A stretch of DNA of 64,000 bases. Origin: Canna indica (Eukaryota; Streptophyta; Magnoliopsida; Zingiberales; Cannaceae). The position numbers were made by a program, and so were the translations under genes. This document shows, piece after piece, positions 36,274 to 46,942 of this stretch (its first letter is position 1; each line of letters begins with the position of its first letter). The notes beneath the pieces are model-generated. The model did not search any database and was not told the origin of the DNA. It was given only the letters and a program-made list of their open reading frames with translations. The stretch covers positions 5,644,501 through 5,708,500 of the forward strand of contig CP136895.1 of assembly GCA_034359265.1 (NCBI GenBank). The letters run 5' to 3'.

Positions 36274-38102
36274 CACTACAACAAAATTCTTATATATCGA
36301 CGTTAAATTTTCGACGCTTATTATAAGCATCGAAATGTAAAGCAATTAAAATATTTTAAGACGATAAATTTCGACGTCTCTTAAAGGCGTCGAAATTTTT
36401 TCCATGCCTGATAACAGACGTCAAAATTTTTCGATGCCTATTCTGACGTCAACTTAAAGAAGTCGAAATTGTTTTTCGTCTGCTGTGGCATTTTGACATC
36501 TGAGAACAGACGTCAAAATCTTTCGACGCCTATTCTGACGTCAACTTAAAGACGTTGAAATTTTTTTGTCTGGTGTGACGTTTCGACGTCTGTTCTGACG
36601 TCAACTTTTCGACGCTTATTATAAGCGTCGAAATGTAAAGCAATTAAAATATTTTTATACTATAAATTTCGACGGTTGAGAGCAGACGTCAAAAAATTTT
36701 GATGTCTGCTCTCGAACGTCGAAACGCCATAGCAGACGCCAAAAAAAAAATTTGGCGCCTACTGCTAGAGGCGCTGAAATATGGCGCCAGATCGTGGGTA
36801 AGCGGGCGAGCGCACGTGGCGCGCTCGCTCGCCCAGGCAGGAGGCGGGAGATTCCCGCTCCTTTTTTTTTAAAAAAAAAATCTCACAATGTGGAGATTTC
36901 CCAGGTAGGCTGACGTCTGCAGATTTCTTCTTCATCGCCTCTTCTTCTTCTTCTCGGAATGAGAAATCTCGCCGGGTGCTTCGCTCACCATGCCGAGGCT
37001 CCCCTGGTCCCGGAACCATATCGGCGCATCCCTCTCCGTCAAGGCCGAGAGCGGCACTCCGTCGAACACCTCGAAGACACACTCCCACGTCATGCGGAAG
37101 AAGAAAGGCAGCCGATGTTTCCTCGCCGGCGACTCGTTCGTCAACCTCCACTGTGTCCTATGACTCGTTCGTCCTCCGAACGCGGCGGACGTCCTCCGCC
37201 GCTTGACGAACAACAAGGAGGAGGCGGAACGACGGCTGGAGGAAATCAAGACCACCGTGGGGATCGACAAGGCGTGCGACGTCGTCGTGGTGCAGGCGAC
37301 GGGAAAGCACCGCGACGAGGGCGTGTGGAGGGACCTGCTGCTGCGGCCGACCCCGACGGTGCGACGCATTCTCACGGCCGCCATAGGTGTCCACTTCTTC
37401 CAGCACGCCACCGGGATCGAGGCTGTCGTCCTCTACGGCCCTCGGATCTTCAAGAAGGCCGGCCTAGTGACCAAGAACCAACAGTTCCTCGCCACCATCG
37501 GCGTCGGCGTCGACAAGACCACGTTCATCTTGCTTGCCATCCTGCTCGTCGACAGGGTCGGGAGGAGGAAGCTATTCCGCTCGAGCATAATAGGGATGAT
37601 ATTGTCGCTCACAGGGCTAGGCGTCGTCCTCATCGACGGGAGGGGATGGGGAGGGCTCGGAGCTAAGCATCTCCGGAGAAGAAGGTGGTGGATCTGCAAA
37701 GGCTGAATGGGTCAACGATCGATCGTGACGTGGGACGTATACAACTGGTGATGTGGCAGCGGTGGCTTAAAATAAAATTATATGGTCGGCATATTGACGA
37801 CACATATTAAAGCCTTGACTGGCGTCAATATGGCTACAATATTGACTGGTAAAAAAATAGCAACCATATTGACACTAGACGTCACAGGCGTCAATATGGC
37901 CACCATATTGACGCCTGTGAAGACGTCAATATGTCTTGAACATATTGACGCCTTTGCAGGCGTCAATACGTAGAATTCAGCGGTCCTCATTTCACACATG
38001 TTTTCGTCGATTTTATCACCGTCAATATGTAAATATTTACTTTCGCAGACGTCGAAATTTATTTATAAATTGCCGTCAAAATCCAACCGATTTATTGTAA
38101 TG
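36274..38102. mobile_element. Non-autonomous CACTA-type element carrying a captured sugar-transporter fragment
   Basis: 1,829 bp. The left end CACTACAACAAAATT pairs inverted with the right end ending TTTATTGTAATG (inverted CATTACAATAAA). CAT is duplicated on both sides (36271-36273 and 38103-38105). Sub-terminal blocks repeat TTCGACG/TGACGTC motifs (36295-36730 and 38040-38065) and GCGTCAATATG motifs (37780-37970). The interior carries part of a transporter gene and no transposase. Its ends differ from the other three CACTA elements here, so it belongs to another family. Confidence 0.82.
37160..37706 (+). pseudogene. Captured fragment of a polyol/monosaccharide (MFS) transporter gene
   Basis: One frame reads ADVLRR, then EEAERRLEEIKTTVGI, then VWRDLLLRPTPTVRRILTAA and IGVHFFQHATGIEAVVLYGP, RIFKKAGLVTKNQQFLATIG, and the MFS signature DRVGRRKLF, to a TGA at 37704. 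This matches the centre of plant polyol/sugar transporters (the loop after helix 6 and helices 7-9). There is no proper ATG, and the N-terminal half and the C-terminal helices are missing. It lies inside a CACTA element, so it is a transduplicated piece and not a functional gene. Sequence upstream of 37150 within the element is unrecognised. Confidence 0.85.
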
Positions 38103-38105
38103 CAT

Positions 38106-39537
38106 GTTACCATCGGAGTTGTGCTGGATAAGGGGACGCCAGAGGTTTCAACACTTTCAACAATTTATATTTATTATATCTTCAAATACATTGAATCCAC
38201 ACAAGAATTAATACATGTTCGGAAAACTGAATCATAATTCACATGTGTATGCTAAAAGCAAGCATGTTTGTGGTGCATGCGCCTTTCTGTTCCAACGCCA
38301 CGTCATCAACTTTGTTTGCCTCATTCACAAAGAGTTAAGCTGTCCACTTGTCCAGATTACGTAGAATAACTGCAGCCAAATTAAAGTGCGATGCTCTCAG
38401 TCCCTCTCTTTAGATAGACGAGAATTTACTTACTAGATTCTCCTACCACTTTCTCCCGAATAATTTATATGCTTCAAACCTTCCTTTCTTTGTTGCCTTA
38501 GCAAGCAAGAAACGGATTATATCATTTAATGGATCTCCTATCTATTCTACTATTCTAATGTTATTGGAGGAGCACCGTCCGATATCCTTCAGATTCGTGC
38601 CGAGCTGATTCTTCCAGGTAGGCGCGTACGCGTTTCCTGCTTGCATATGTCCAACCTACACCTTTAGACATGAACCTAATTAATGGTGAGAATATGACAG
38701 TGATAAAGACTTTTTTTTAAAAAAAAATATCATCTTTTTTTTAACCAACTAATATCTTAGTAGTGAAAAATTCGAGTACATTATTAATCCTTAATTGTAA
38801 TGTTCTATACGTCTATTTTCGCATTTATATATACGTTTTGTAATACATCTTGTGTGTATATTTTTAATGTCCGTATATAATTTATAATGACTAAATTATA
38901 AAGTAATTTTTTTAAAAAAATATATACTTTTTTAAATATCTTTTTCCTTTTTCCAAAATAGATTGGAACAGCAATCCAACCCTATTTTTCTTTCAATAAA
39001 AAAGATATAATGTTTAACTACAAGTTCAAATGGGCTTGAAATGGATACTAGGTAATATCTGTATATGAATACAAATACCTATTGATTTAATTCAACTCAA
39101 TAATCGGATACAAGTTTTTTTGGGTCGATCCACTAAGAGTGTATAATTCGTTCAGTGTTACTTGCAAGACTTAAATTTGAGACCTTACTTAAGGTAACAA
39201 ATGCTTTACCAATCACTATTGATAATTCGACTCAGATTTCGAGGGAGAAAAAAAGTACTGATCGAGTCAAATTCAAATTATTACTCGGTTGATGTAATTG
39301 GATTCAGATTTGTGGAGTGAATAAAATTATGGTTATTAAATCAAAGCAACTAATTATATAAACGGTGTAGAATTATTATATGAGATGCATGTTTGGAAAA
39401 TAAAGGATTCGAATAATATTAATGTTGTTTGACAACGGACATGGACTGACGTCGTCTACACGGGCCGGGGTTGGAACACCATATACCATTCAAATCGGGC
39501 TGTATATTTGGTCTTATCCGACCATGACTCAACTCAT
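38106..39537. other. Intergenic, no gene recognised
   Basis: AT-rich sequence with scattered short frames only. No target duplications or terminal repeats were identified. Confidence 0.45.
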
Positions 39538-39545
39538 CTCATAAC

Positions 39546-39947
39546 TAGGAATCACATTTTGAATCAGATAACTGCAGTTAACCAACTAATCGATGTGAAA
39601 ATTTTAATTTGTGGAAATTAATTTTATGATTCGATTTAGTTCATGTTAGTAAAATTTAAAAATCATTTAAATTCAATTTTATTTTGATTCATTGTCTCGG
39701 ATAACTTGTAATTAATTATATATAAATATTATATATTTTTTATAATTAATTTATTATTTATAACAAAAATAAAAAATCGTGATCATACTAAGAATCAAAT
39801 TCTAGATCTCTAGACAACATACAATATATTATCCATCGTTAGCATTTTTTTTAAAATTAATTATTCGTTTAGCAATTAGATATCAAATAATCGCATTATC
39901 TAAACCGTCTAGATCGATTCAGTTAATCATGAGATACCATACTGTTA
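39546..39947. mobile_element. Probable decayed hAT-type MITE
   Basis: Begins TAGGAATCACATTTTGAATC and ends ATACCATACTGTTA, with AACCG-, GATT- and CGATTCAGTTAA-type motifs inside, as in the copies at 9422 and 53527. Flanking 8-mers CTCATAAC and GATATAAC match only 5 of 8, so the boundaries are tentative. Confidence 0.45.
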
Positions 39948-40145
39948 GATATAACTAGTTTCATATATTAATTTAAAACATATGTCTCTTTCAATTTAGG
40001 TTTCCAATGTCAAATTTTTAAATAATTTTAATTTTGATTATCCATACAAAACACGATTAATTTGACCGTTGTTCTCCTACTTATAACAGTAATTTTTAAG
40101 TAATTGGTAATAATTGCTCAATTAATTAAAGTCACCCAAATTGTG

Positions 40146-40627
40146 AATAATTAAGCTGTCCGGGTATCATGTATTTTTCATGATATTCGAATCCTATCCT
40201 ATATAGGATTAGTTCCTAGGTTCTGAAATCGGACCTACCCTGTTGGAACCTGGATCAGACCCTACTCAGAATCATAAGTTTCAATTTTAGATGTCCCGTT
40301 GGAACTTGTTCATATATATGTTTCAGAGTACAAGTATCGGATACCCTGTTGGAATCTGTCATGGAACATGTAAATGAACATGTTCCAACAAGGTACCATG
40401 TTGGAACATATAAATGAACAAATTTCAAAATACAGATTTCGAGTACCGATTCTGATTTCGATTTCAGGTACCTGATGTGTTGGATCTGGAATCAGAAGTG
40501 GTTTTAATCGATTTTTAAATTTTTATCTTGTAGTCTATCCGAATTTAATTCAGATCTACTCAAAACCTACCTAATTGGATCAATTCCAATTAATTCCGGA
40601 TCTATCCGGTATTTATGCACACCCCTA
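40146..40627. mobile_element. Decayed hAT-type MITE related to 29851
   Basis: Shares GTCCGGGTA, TTTTTCATGATATTCG, ATCCTATCCT and TTGGAACCTG blocks with the element at 29851, and ends in GGTATTTATGCACACCCCTA. The left end is degraded and no target duplication is visible. It contains several repeats of the TGTTGGAAC motif. Confidence 0.6.
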
Positions 40628-40662
40628 ACATACAACAGATGGATAATTACTTCAAAATGATC

Positions 40663-40726
40663 CATTATTTAAGGATGGCAGCCGATTTAGTATAGTATGG
40701 ATATTACATTATTTGCCTATGCACCC

Positions 40727-40777
<51 letters not shown>

Positions 40778-40924
40778 CATCCACATCGCACATGCAGCGG
40801 ATATGGATTCTATATTTGCAATAGATGTGGAAATGATCCGTTATTTAAGGATGGCAGCAGATTTAGTATAGTATGGATATTACATTATTTGCATATGCAC
40901 CGTATTTCAATTATTTGCATAGTG

Positions 40925-40976
<52 letters not shown>

Positions 40977-41032
40977 ACATCGCACATGCAGCGGATATGG
41001 ATTCTATATTTGCAATAGATGTGGATATTTGA
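40663..41032. repeat. Tandem duplication of about 170 bp, each unit with a (TA)n microsatellite
   Basis: The block from CCATTATTTAAGGATGGCAG through CACATCGCACATGCAGCGGA to GATGTGG is present twice (about 40663-40832 and 40833-41029), with a long TA run in each (40736-40773 and 40930-40973). The surrounding region (40670-41193) begins TAAGGATGGCAGC and ends GACAACCTTA, so the duplication may lie inside a hAT-type MITE, but no 8-bp duplication was found. Confidence 0.8.
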
Positions 41033-41193
41033 TCCGCTAAACAAATAATTTTAATAAAACATATTAAGAATATTTATAGAATATTATTGAAATTATACAT
41101 ATGGTGAGGGATGCAGAGCAGATGTGGTGTGGATATACCTCATATCCATGTATGGTTTTTACTCGACGAATAAAGATAAAATTGACAACCTTA

Positions 41194-41639
41194 CTAGCTT
41201 CACCTAATTCTTAGATTTGATCTCATTTTTTTTTTATTAGTACTGATTTTGACTCAATGTTCCAATTTTGTTTCAATCGCGTTCTTCATTTATTTTACAT
41301 TCATTCCTTCGTGACTAGTCTAACGTGTACGAAAATAAAAATATGCATATGTCACATGTGCGCATGTCAACAAGTTGTGGGGTCACTAGAGATGACAAGT
41401 TAAGTCTGTAACCATGGTTCGTACCAATTATATTTGTTCTCATCTTTTGGTCGATACCAATTATGGCTCCATATTTCATTTGTAAACTCTATTTAATTAT
41501 TTTCCACCCACTCTTTTATCACTAGTATGACGTAGCGTTGTCTGCATCATCCTATAGTGGGCCAATATCAATTTAAAAAATCTAAATTTTTTTAATTATG
41601 GCGGACTCCACATTTCAGATATTAGAATAAAATACATCC
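41194..41639. other. Intergenic, nothing recognised
   Basis: AT-rich sequence between the duplicated TA-repeat block and the 41.6-kb CACTA element. No gene or repeat found. Confidence 0.4.
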
Positions 41640-42400
41640 AATCACTACTAGAAACTTGGACTTCAGCAACGGCTATCAGCAACGGCCGCTCAAGCCGTTG
41701 CTATTTGCAACGGCATTCTTACGGCCGCCCGAGCCGTTGCAGATATCTGTATCTGCAACGGCGTTCTAACGAAAAACCGAGCCGTTGCTGATTATTTTAA
41801 TTATCAGCAACGGCTTTCGGACGGAACGGCTAGCCGTTGCTGATTTTTTAATTTTCAGCAACGGCTTTCTAACGGATAAGTGAGCCGTTGCTGATGATAA
41901 CTTATCAGCAACGGCTTTCTAACGGGAGAGTGAGCCGTTGCTGATAAGTTTATATAGGGCACGCTCTCGCGCCCGACCCTTCTTCCTCCCGCTGCTGCCG
42001 CCGCCGCCTCCTGCCGAGAACTTCGCCGCTGCTGCCGTTGCTGCCGACGCCGACGCCTCTCGCCGACGCCTCTCGCCGACGCGCCGCTGCCGCTGCTGCC
42101 GGTATGTTGATCGGCCGGCCTATACGGTTTCGGCCGGAGATGTTAAAATCCGACCGAAACCCTATTTCTAGGGTTTCGGCCGGCGGCGATCGGCCTATGG
42201 CCGCCGCCGGACCTTCTACAGTGGCCGGACAGTGTGTCCGGCCACTGTACGCCGGCGCCGGAGGGTGGACTCCGGCGCCGGAATATATATATATATATAT
42301 ATTGTTTTTGAAATTGTTAATTAATTATTTTATAAATGTTAATTAATTGTTTAGATTAATTGTTTAATTTGTTAGATTAATTATTAGGGTTTAGATTAAT

Positions 42401-42594
42401 TTCGGACACGCGCCGGAATCGTCCAATTCGGACTCGCGCCGGAATCGTCCACTTCGGACGCGCGCCGGAATCGTCCAATTCGGACGCGCGCCGGAATCGT
42501 CCACTTCGGACGCGCGCCGGAATCGTCCAATTCGGACTCGCGCCGGAATCGTCCACTTCGGACGCGCGCCGAAATCGTCCAATATGGACTCGAA
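42401..42594 (+). repeat. Tandem array of about seven 26-bp units, sister CACTA copy
   Basis: The unit GGAATCGTCCAATTCGGACG... alternates ACTTC and AATTC centres between GTCC and GGAC. It occupies the same position relative to the TATA box and hairpin as the array at 22397. Confidence 0.85.
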
Positions 42595-42794
42595 CTGTCT
42601 CAAAACATTTAGAAAATAATCATCCATCCGACGAGTTGATATGTTTCACGTACGCATCGATCAGTCGGATATGATTTAGCAAAACCTTAGATCCGTTCGG
42701 GGATTGTATGTTCGTGTAAAAGAAGTAGATGATCTTTTATACGACGTACAATTCTTGAATTGTCCCTGATTGGATAATTTGGGAATATAGTTAT

Positions 42795-42975
42795 TTGTAC
42801 TGCACTTACGTTTTTATTTTAACTGTTAACTAATTATTCTAAATTTCGGCAACATCTCTCTTGTTCTCCGATACGCGCCCAGATGATATGCGTATTCGGA
42901 GAACTGTAGGGAGATGCTGTCGAAATTTAGAATAATTAGTTAACAGTTAAAATAAAAACGTAAGTGCAGTACGAA
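42795..42975. repeat. Long, near-perfect inverted repeat upstream of transposase, sister copy
   Basis: Left arm TGTACTGCACTTACG...TAACTGTTAACTAATTATTC; right arm GAATAATTAGTTAACAGTTA...CGTAAGTGCAGTAC. Arms are about 85 bp around a short loop near 42885. This is the best preserved of the three hairpins, whose outer arms are more diverged elsewhere. Confidence 0.9.
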
Positions 42976-43053
42976 TAACATAAATCCCGAATGGAATAGG
43001 ACCATCTCACCTAAAGACATTAACCAAAGAAATTGTCATTGATTGACAGAATC

Positions 43054-44688
43054 ATGTCGGCTGATCGAAGTTGGATGTACCGACGTTTTGATCATGGAGC
43101 TTTAACGAATGAGTTTCGATTAGGCGTAACGTACTTCCTAAATTTCGCCTATTCGAATCGGAATTTCGTTAGCATGGGTGATCAAATCCGATGTCCGTGC
43201 CGCATTTGTTCGAATGGCCGATTTTTGGATCGGGAGACTGTCACTCTGCATCTATATGACTCATCCATCTGACAGTGAAGCATGGAAACATTTGGATACA
43301 TGTTATCCTTCATTTGCTATGGATACTAGAAATATCAGATTGGGATTGTGCACAGATGGTTTTAATCCGTTTGGGCATTCTGCAACTCCTTATTCAGTTT
43401 GGCCAGTGCTGTTGACAGTTTATAATTTGCCACCGTCAATGTGCATGAAAGATGAATTTATTTATCTTTCGATGATTATTCCGGGTCCTAAGGGCCCGCG
43501 AAAAGAAATTGACATATTTCTCAGACCCTTGATAGATGAATTGAAAACATTGTGGACTGAGGGAGCTGTCACTTATGATTGTCATCGGAAGCAAAACTTC
43601 AATTTAAAGGCCGCGGTCTTGTGGACAATCAATGATTTCCCCGCGTACGGCATGTTGTCGGGTTGGAGCACTCACGGCCGACTCTCTTGCCCGTATTGTA
43701 TGGAACACTCTAAATCAATCAGTCTTCAGAACGGACGAAAAATCTCATTCTTTGATTGTCATCGTCGATTCCTACCGGTTCATCACCAGTATCGAAGGAA
43801 TCGTAATAAATTTACTAAGGGCAGAGTCGAAAGAGATGGGCCACCACCGATGTTGTCTGGTGAACAAATGTTAGCACGTGTTTCAGCACTTCCAGATATA
43901 GTATTTGGTCGCAATGAAAGAGTGTCAGGTTTTGGCCAAACACACAACTGGGTGAAAAAAAGTATCTTTTGGGAATTGCCCTATTTTGTTAACGGGTTTT
44001 GGCCAAACACACAACTGGCCAAACACTTCCAGATACGTGCTATAGCGGATATTTTGTTAACGGGTATAAATTTCACACGGTTGAATATTCATTTGCAAAG
44101 AAGACGATGAATGCTGGGGTCTGCGTGAAAGGGACAACCTATGTTGAATGTGATATGGATTTTTATGGACTGATTGAAGAAGTGATAGAGTTGCACTACT
44201 TCGGCTTGAAATCAGTGATCCTATTTAGATGTCATTGGTTCGATACAACAGAAAGGGGCATGAAAGTTCATCCAAAATACAAACTTGTTGAGGTTAATTA
44301 TAAATCGAAATTGGCAGCAAATGAGCCTTTTATATTGGCATCACAAGCCGAACAAGTATATTACGCGAAGTATCCGGCTCGAAATAAAGATAGAGCAGAT
44401 TGGCGTGTAGTCTGTAAGACAAAAGGTAGAGGAAAAATTGATCCGATAGTAGGAGAAAATGATCCTCCTGGTTTCTATCAAGAAGAAGATATTCCTGCTG
44501 TGGATCGTATTATTCCAATACTCGAGGATGCAGACACAACGTCAATTCAATTAGAAGTTGAATATGCTGATGATGACGATCATGAAATTGAGGAAGCTGA
44601 AGATGAAGAAGATGAAGAAGAGGAAGAAGAGGAAGAAGAGGAAGAAGAAGAAGAATTTGAAGACTATTATTCAGATGATGAAGAATAA
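43054..44688 (+). pseudogene. CACTA transposase with two internal deletions
   Basis: Starts MSADRSWMYRRFDHG at 43054 and keeps the N-terminal IRCPC domain to TVTLHLY. It then jumps (near 43256) to sequence matching 24039 onward, losing about 775 bp with a frameshift, so the first frame stops at 43272. The TNP2 core from MTHPSDSEAW to FWELPYF follows in another frame. A second break at about 43984-44034 contains rearranged filler and removes about 1.1 kb (the rest of TNP2 and most of the DUF4218-like part). Sequence from GYFVNGYKFHTVEYS to the acidic tail YYSDDEE is intact. Where the nested copy has the nonsense TAA, this copy has CAA (HRKQNFNLKAAV). Confidence 0.9.
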
Positions 44689-44763
44689 TTGTAAAGTATA
44701 TATTTTATTAAATATATCTCTACTATTTATACAATAATCTGATTATATGTCTGTTCGACAGAT

Positions 44764-46238
44764 ATGTCTGGTCGTGGTTATCGACGCAGGAGAGTTTCGG
44801 AGTCTCCGATCGGTGAGACTCCAGCACTTACTCATGCTGCTGATCCTCCTGTTGCTGATCCTCATTCCGATGATACTGCCGAGGCTAGTACATCCAGACG
44901 TAGGCGGCCACGCGGGCCGAACAGGTGGCAGCCTCCACCAGCCACAGAGTCACGTAGATTGATTAGCGTGATTGGGGAGCGGTACGTAATATATCATGAA
45001 TTATGAATCATTACAAATTCATTATATCATAATATAATATTAAAATTTATTTTTGTTGTGCAGGTTCCAGCAAGAAGAAGTGCCGAGGAGCATTTCTTCT
45101 ACTATTCGACGATACATGCACGGGGCATGGCCTACGTGGTCTCACGTGCCTAGCGAGCACGTCGACATGTTATGGCGCGAGTTTGAGGCTCGCTATACAT
45201 GGGCCGAGGACCAGAGGCCCTTCATTTACGCTGCCTGGGAGGCTATTTCTCGGGCAAGGTACAACGGGCAGCTGGGGCAAGCTCGGTCCCAGGCGATGGC
45301 CCGAGCTGGGACCACTAACATCGCGGAGACTCGGGGATACGGCCCCGGTTGGATTACTCCGGATATATGGGACCAGCTCGTGGGGATATGGTCGACGGAT
45401 CGATGGCAGGAGGTTTCTCGGAATGCGGCTAGAAATCGCATGTCGGGAGGAGCAGCGCGTCACACCGGCGGCTCTGTTGCATTTGCAGTGCACGCAAACC
45501 GTATGGTAAGTATATCTTTTAATTATATATTTTATTTGTTATTATGTGTACTAATTAATGTATTTGTTTTGTAAATGTAGACGACGGTGTCGGATGACGG
45601 GACTGTCCAGCGACCCTCCCCGATGGCAGTGTTTGAGCGGACTCACCGTCGAGCACATGGGACTGGGGAGTACATCCACAACCGCGCTGCATACATTATG
45701 GTAATTATATATTTGTTTAAATTATTCATTATATATTTATAATTTAAGTTTTATGATAAATATTAAACAAAAAATCAAACTCGAGTAGGAGACCTACAGC
45801 CAGACGGTGGTGCAGCGCGGGGGTACCCCCGAGGACTTTGACGCAGCATCGTGGGTCGAGGCCGCAGGTGGCTGGGACCATGGCCGCGTATATGGCTTCG
45901 CAGATAGTGGTCATGCGCGAGCCGTACTAGGGCCACTTGGGGCACCGACCCCTCCGGTCGCTGGTGAGCGGCCGTCCACCTCTAGATCCAGTTATGATCA
46001 TAGTAACAGAATAAGGACTCTAGAGGAGACGGTCGCGCGTCAGACTGAGATGATGGAGCGCCAGAGTCAGATGATGACAGATATACAATCTATGCTACGC
46101 AACATGTCAGGTCATCCCGAAGTAGGCATCTCTTCGGCATCATCTAATCCGTCGTCCTCGAGTCAGTCCACGCCGGTGTACACTCAAGCACTCCAGACCC
46201 CGCCATATGATCCAGGCCATCCTCCATCGTCATCGTGA
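44764..46238 (+). CDS. CACTA second gene, intact (Transposase_24-like; candidate TNPA-type DNA-binding protein)
   Basis: Four exons (44764-44981, 45064-45505, 45581-45700, 45789-46238) join in phase with GT-AG junctions and give 409 residues without a stop. The N-terminal part is Arg/Ser-rich and disordered (MSGRGYRRRRVSESPIGE). Residues about 75-220 are the conserved region (TIRRYMHGAWPTWSHVPSEH, TDRWQEVSRNAARNR, GGSVAFAVHANRM). Then come SQTVVQRGGTPEDFDAA, a coiled-coil-like Met/Gln stretch (TVARQTEMMERQSQMM) and a Ser/Pro-rich tail. It resembles plant 'transposase, Ptta/En/Spm' (Transposase_24) proteins that accompany TNP2 transposases; binding to the sub-terminal CAGCAACGGC repeats is inferred. 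Its partner in this element is broken, but this gene looks functional. Confidence 0.85.
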
Positions 46239-46549
46239 GATTTTGTTTATATTGACTTTGTTACTCAGATATTGAACTTGTTTAATTTATATTGACTATG
46301 TTACTCAGATGTTGATACTTCAATTTTACATTTGAATTGTGTTTATACTATCGTGGATAATTATGAATATAAATATAATTGTTTTGATGTATATCTTGGT
46401 GTGTTTGTGATGTGTGAATGAATGTGTATGAGATGTTTGTGATGTGTGTATGAGGGTATGGGTGTGTGAGTTATGTATCAGATAAATGTATCAATGTATC
46501 AACGGAAATTAGAAATTTGAAATATTTCTGTTTGCAGGTATGGGTCATC

Positions 46550-46939
46550 AGCAACGGCTTTCCCACGGCCGTCCGTGGGAAAGCCGTTGCTACAAGTGTA
46601 TCGACAACCGTTGCTGATGACCTACAGCAACGGCTTAGCGACGGGTTTTTACTAACGGCTTTGCTACGGACTCGAGGCCGTTGCTATTAATGTTATCAGC
46701 AACGGCTCCGGTTCCGTAGTAAAACCGTTGCTGAAAATATTTTTAGCGACGGCCCAGCGGCCGTTGCTGATAATGTTTAGAGCGACGGCCCGAGCGGCCG
46801 TTGCTGATCCGTTGCTAAGTCATCAGCAACGCGACTTTCTGTCACGGCTTTATTGCAACGGCTCAGCCGTTGCTGATTCCCTTCAGCAACGGCTCAGCAA
46901 CGGCATCAGCCGTTGCTGATGACCATTTTTCTAGTAGTG
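46550..46939. repeat. Right sub-terminal repeats of sister CACTA element
   Basis: Many CAGCAACGGC/GCCGTTGCTG motifs in both orientations run up to the terminal TTTCTAGTAGTG, as in 28240-28591. Confidence 0.8.
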
Positions 46940-46942
46940 AAT

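Larger units (their letters stand above)
41643..46939 (+). mobile_element. CACTA (En/Spm) element, sister of the nested copy
   Basis: 5,297 bp from CACTACTAGAAA (41643) to TTTCTAGTAGTG (ending 46939), with AAT on both sides (41640-41642 and 46940-46942). The layout equals that of the element at 21659: sub-terminal CAGCAACGGC fold-backs (41670-41945), TATA box at 41949-41957, 26-bp array (42401-42594), hairpin (42795-42975), transposase relic, second gene, and right repeats (46550-46920). It differs by two transposase deletions. Similarity to 21659-28591 is high along the shared parts. Confidence 0.95.

Noticed and set aside
36932..37411. Minus-strand frame inside the small CACTA element
   Set aside because: Overlaps the plus-strand transporter fragment, which has clear MFS motifs; a shadow.
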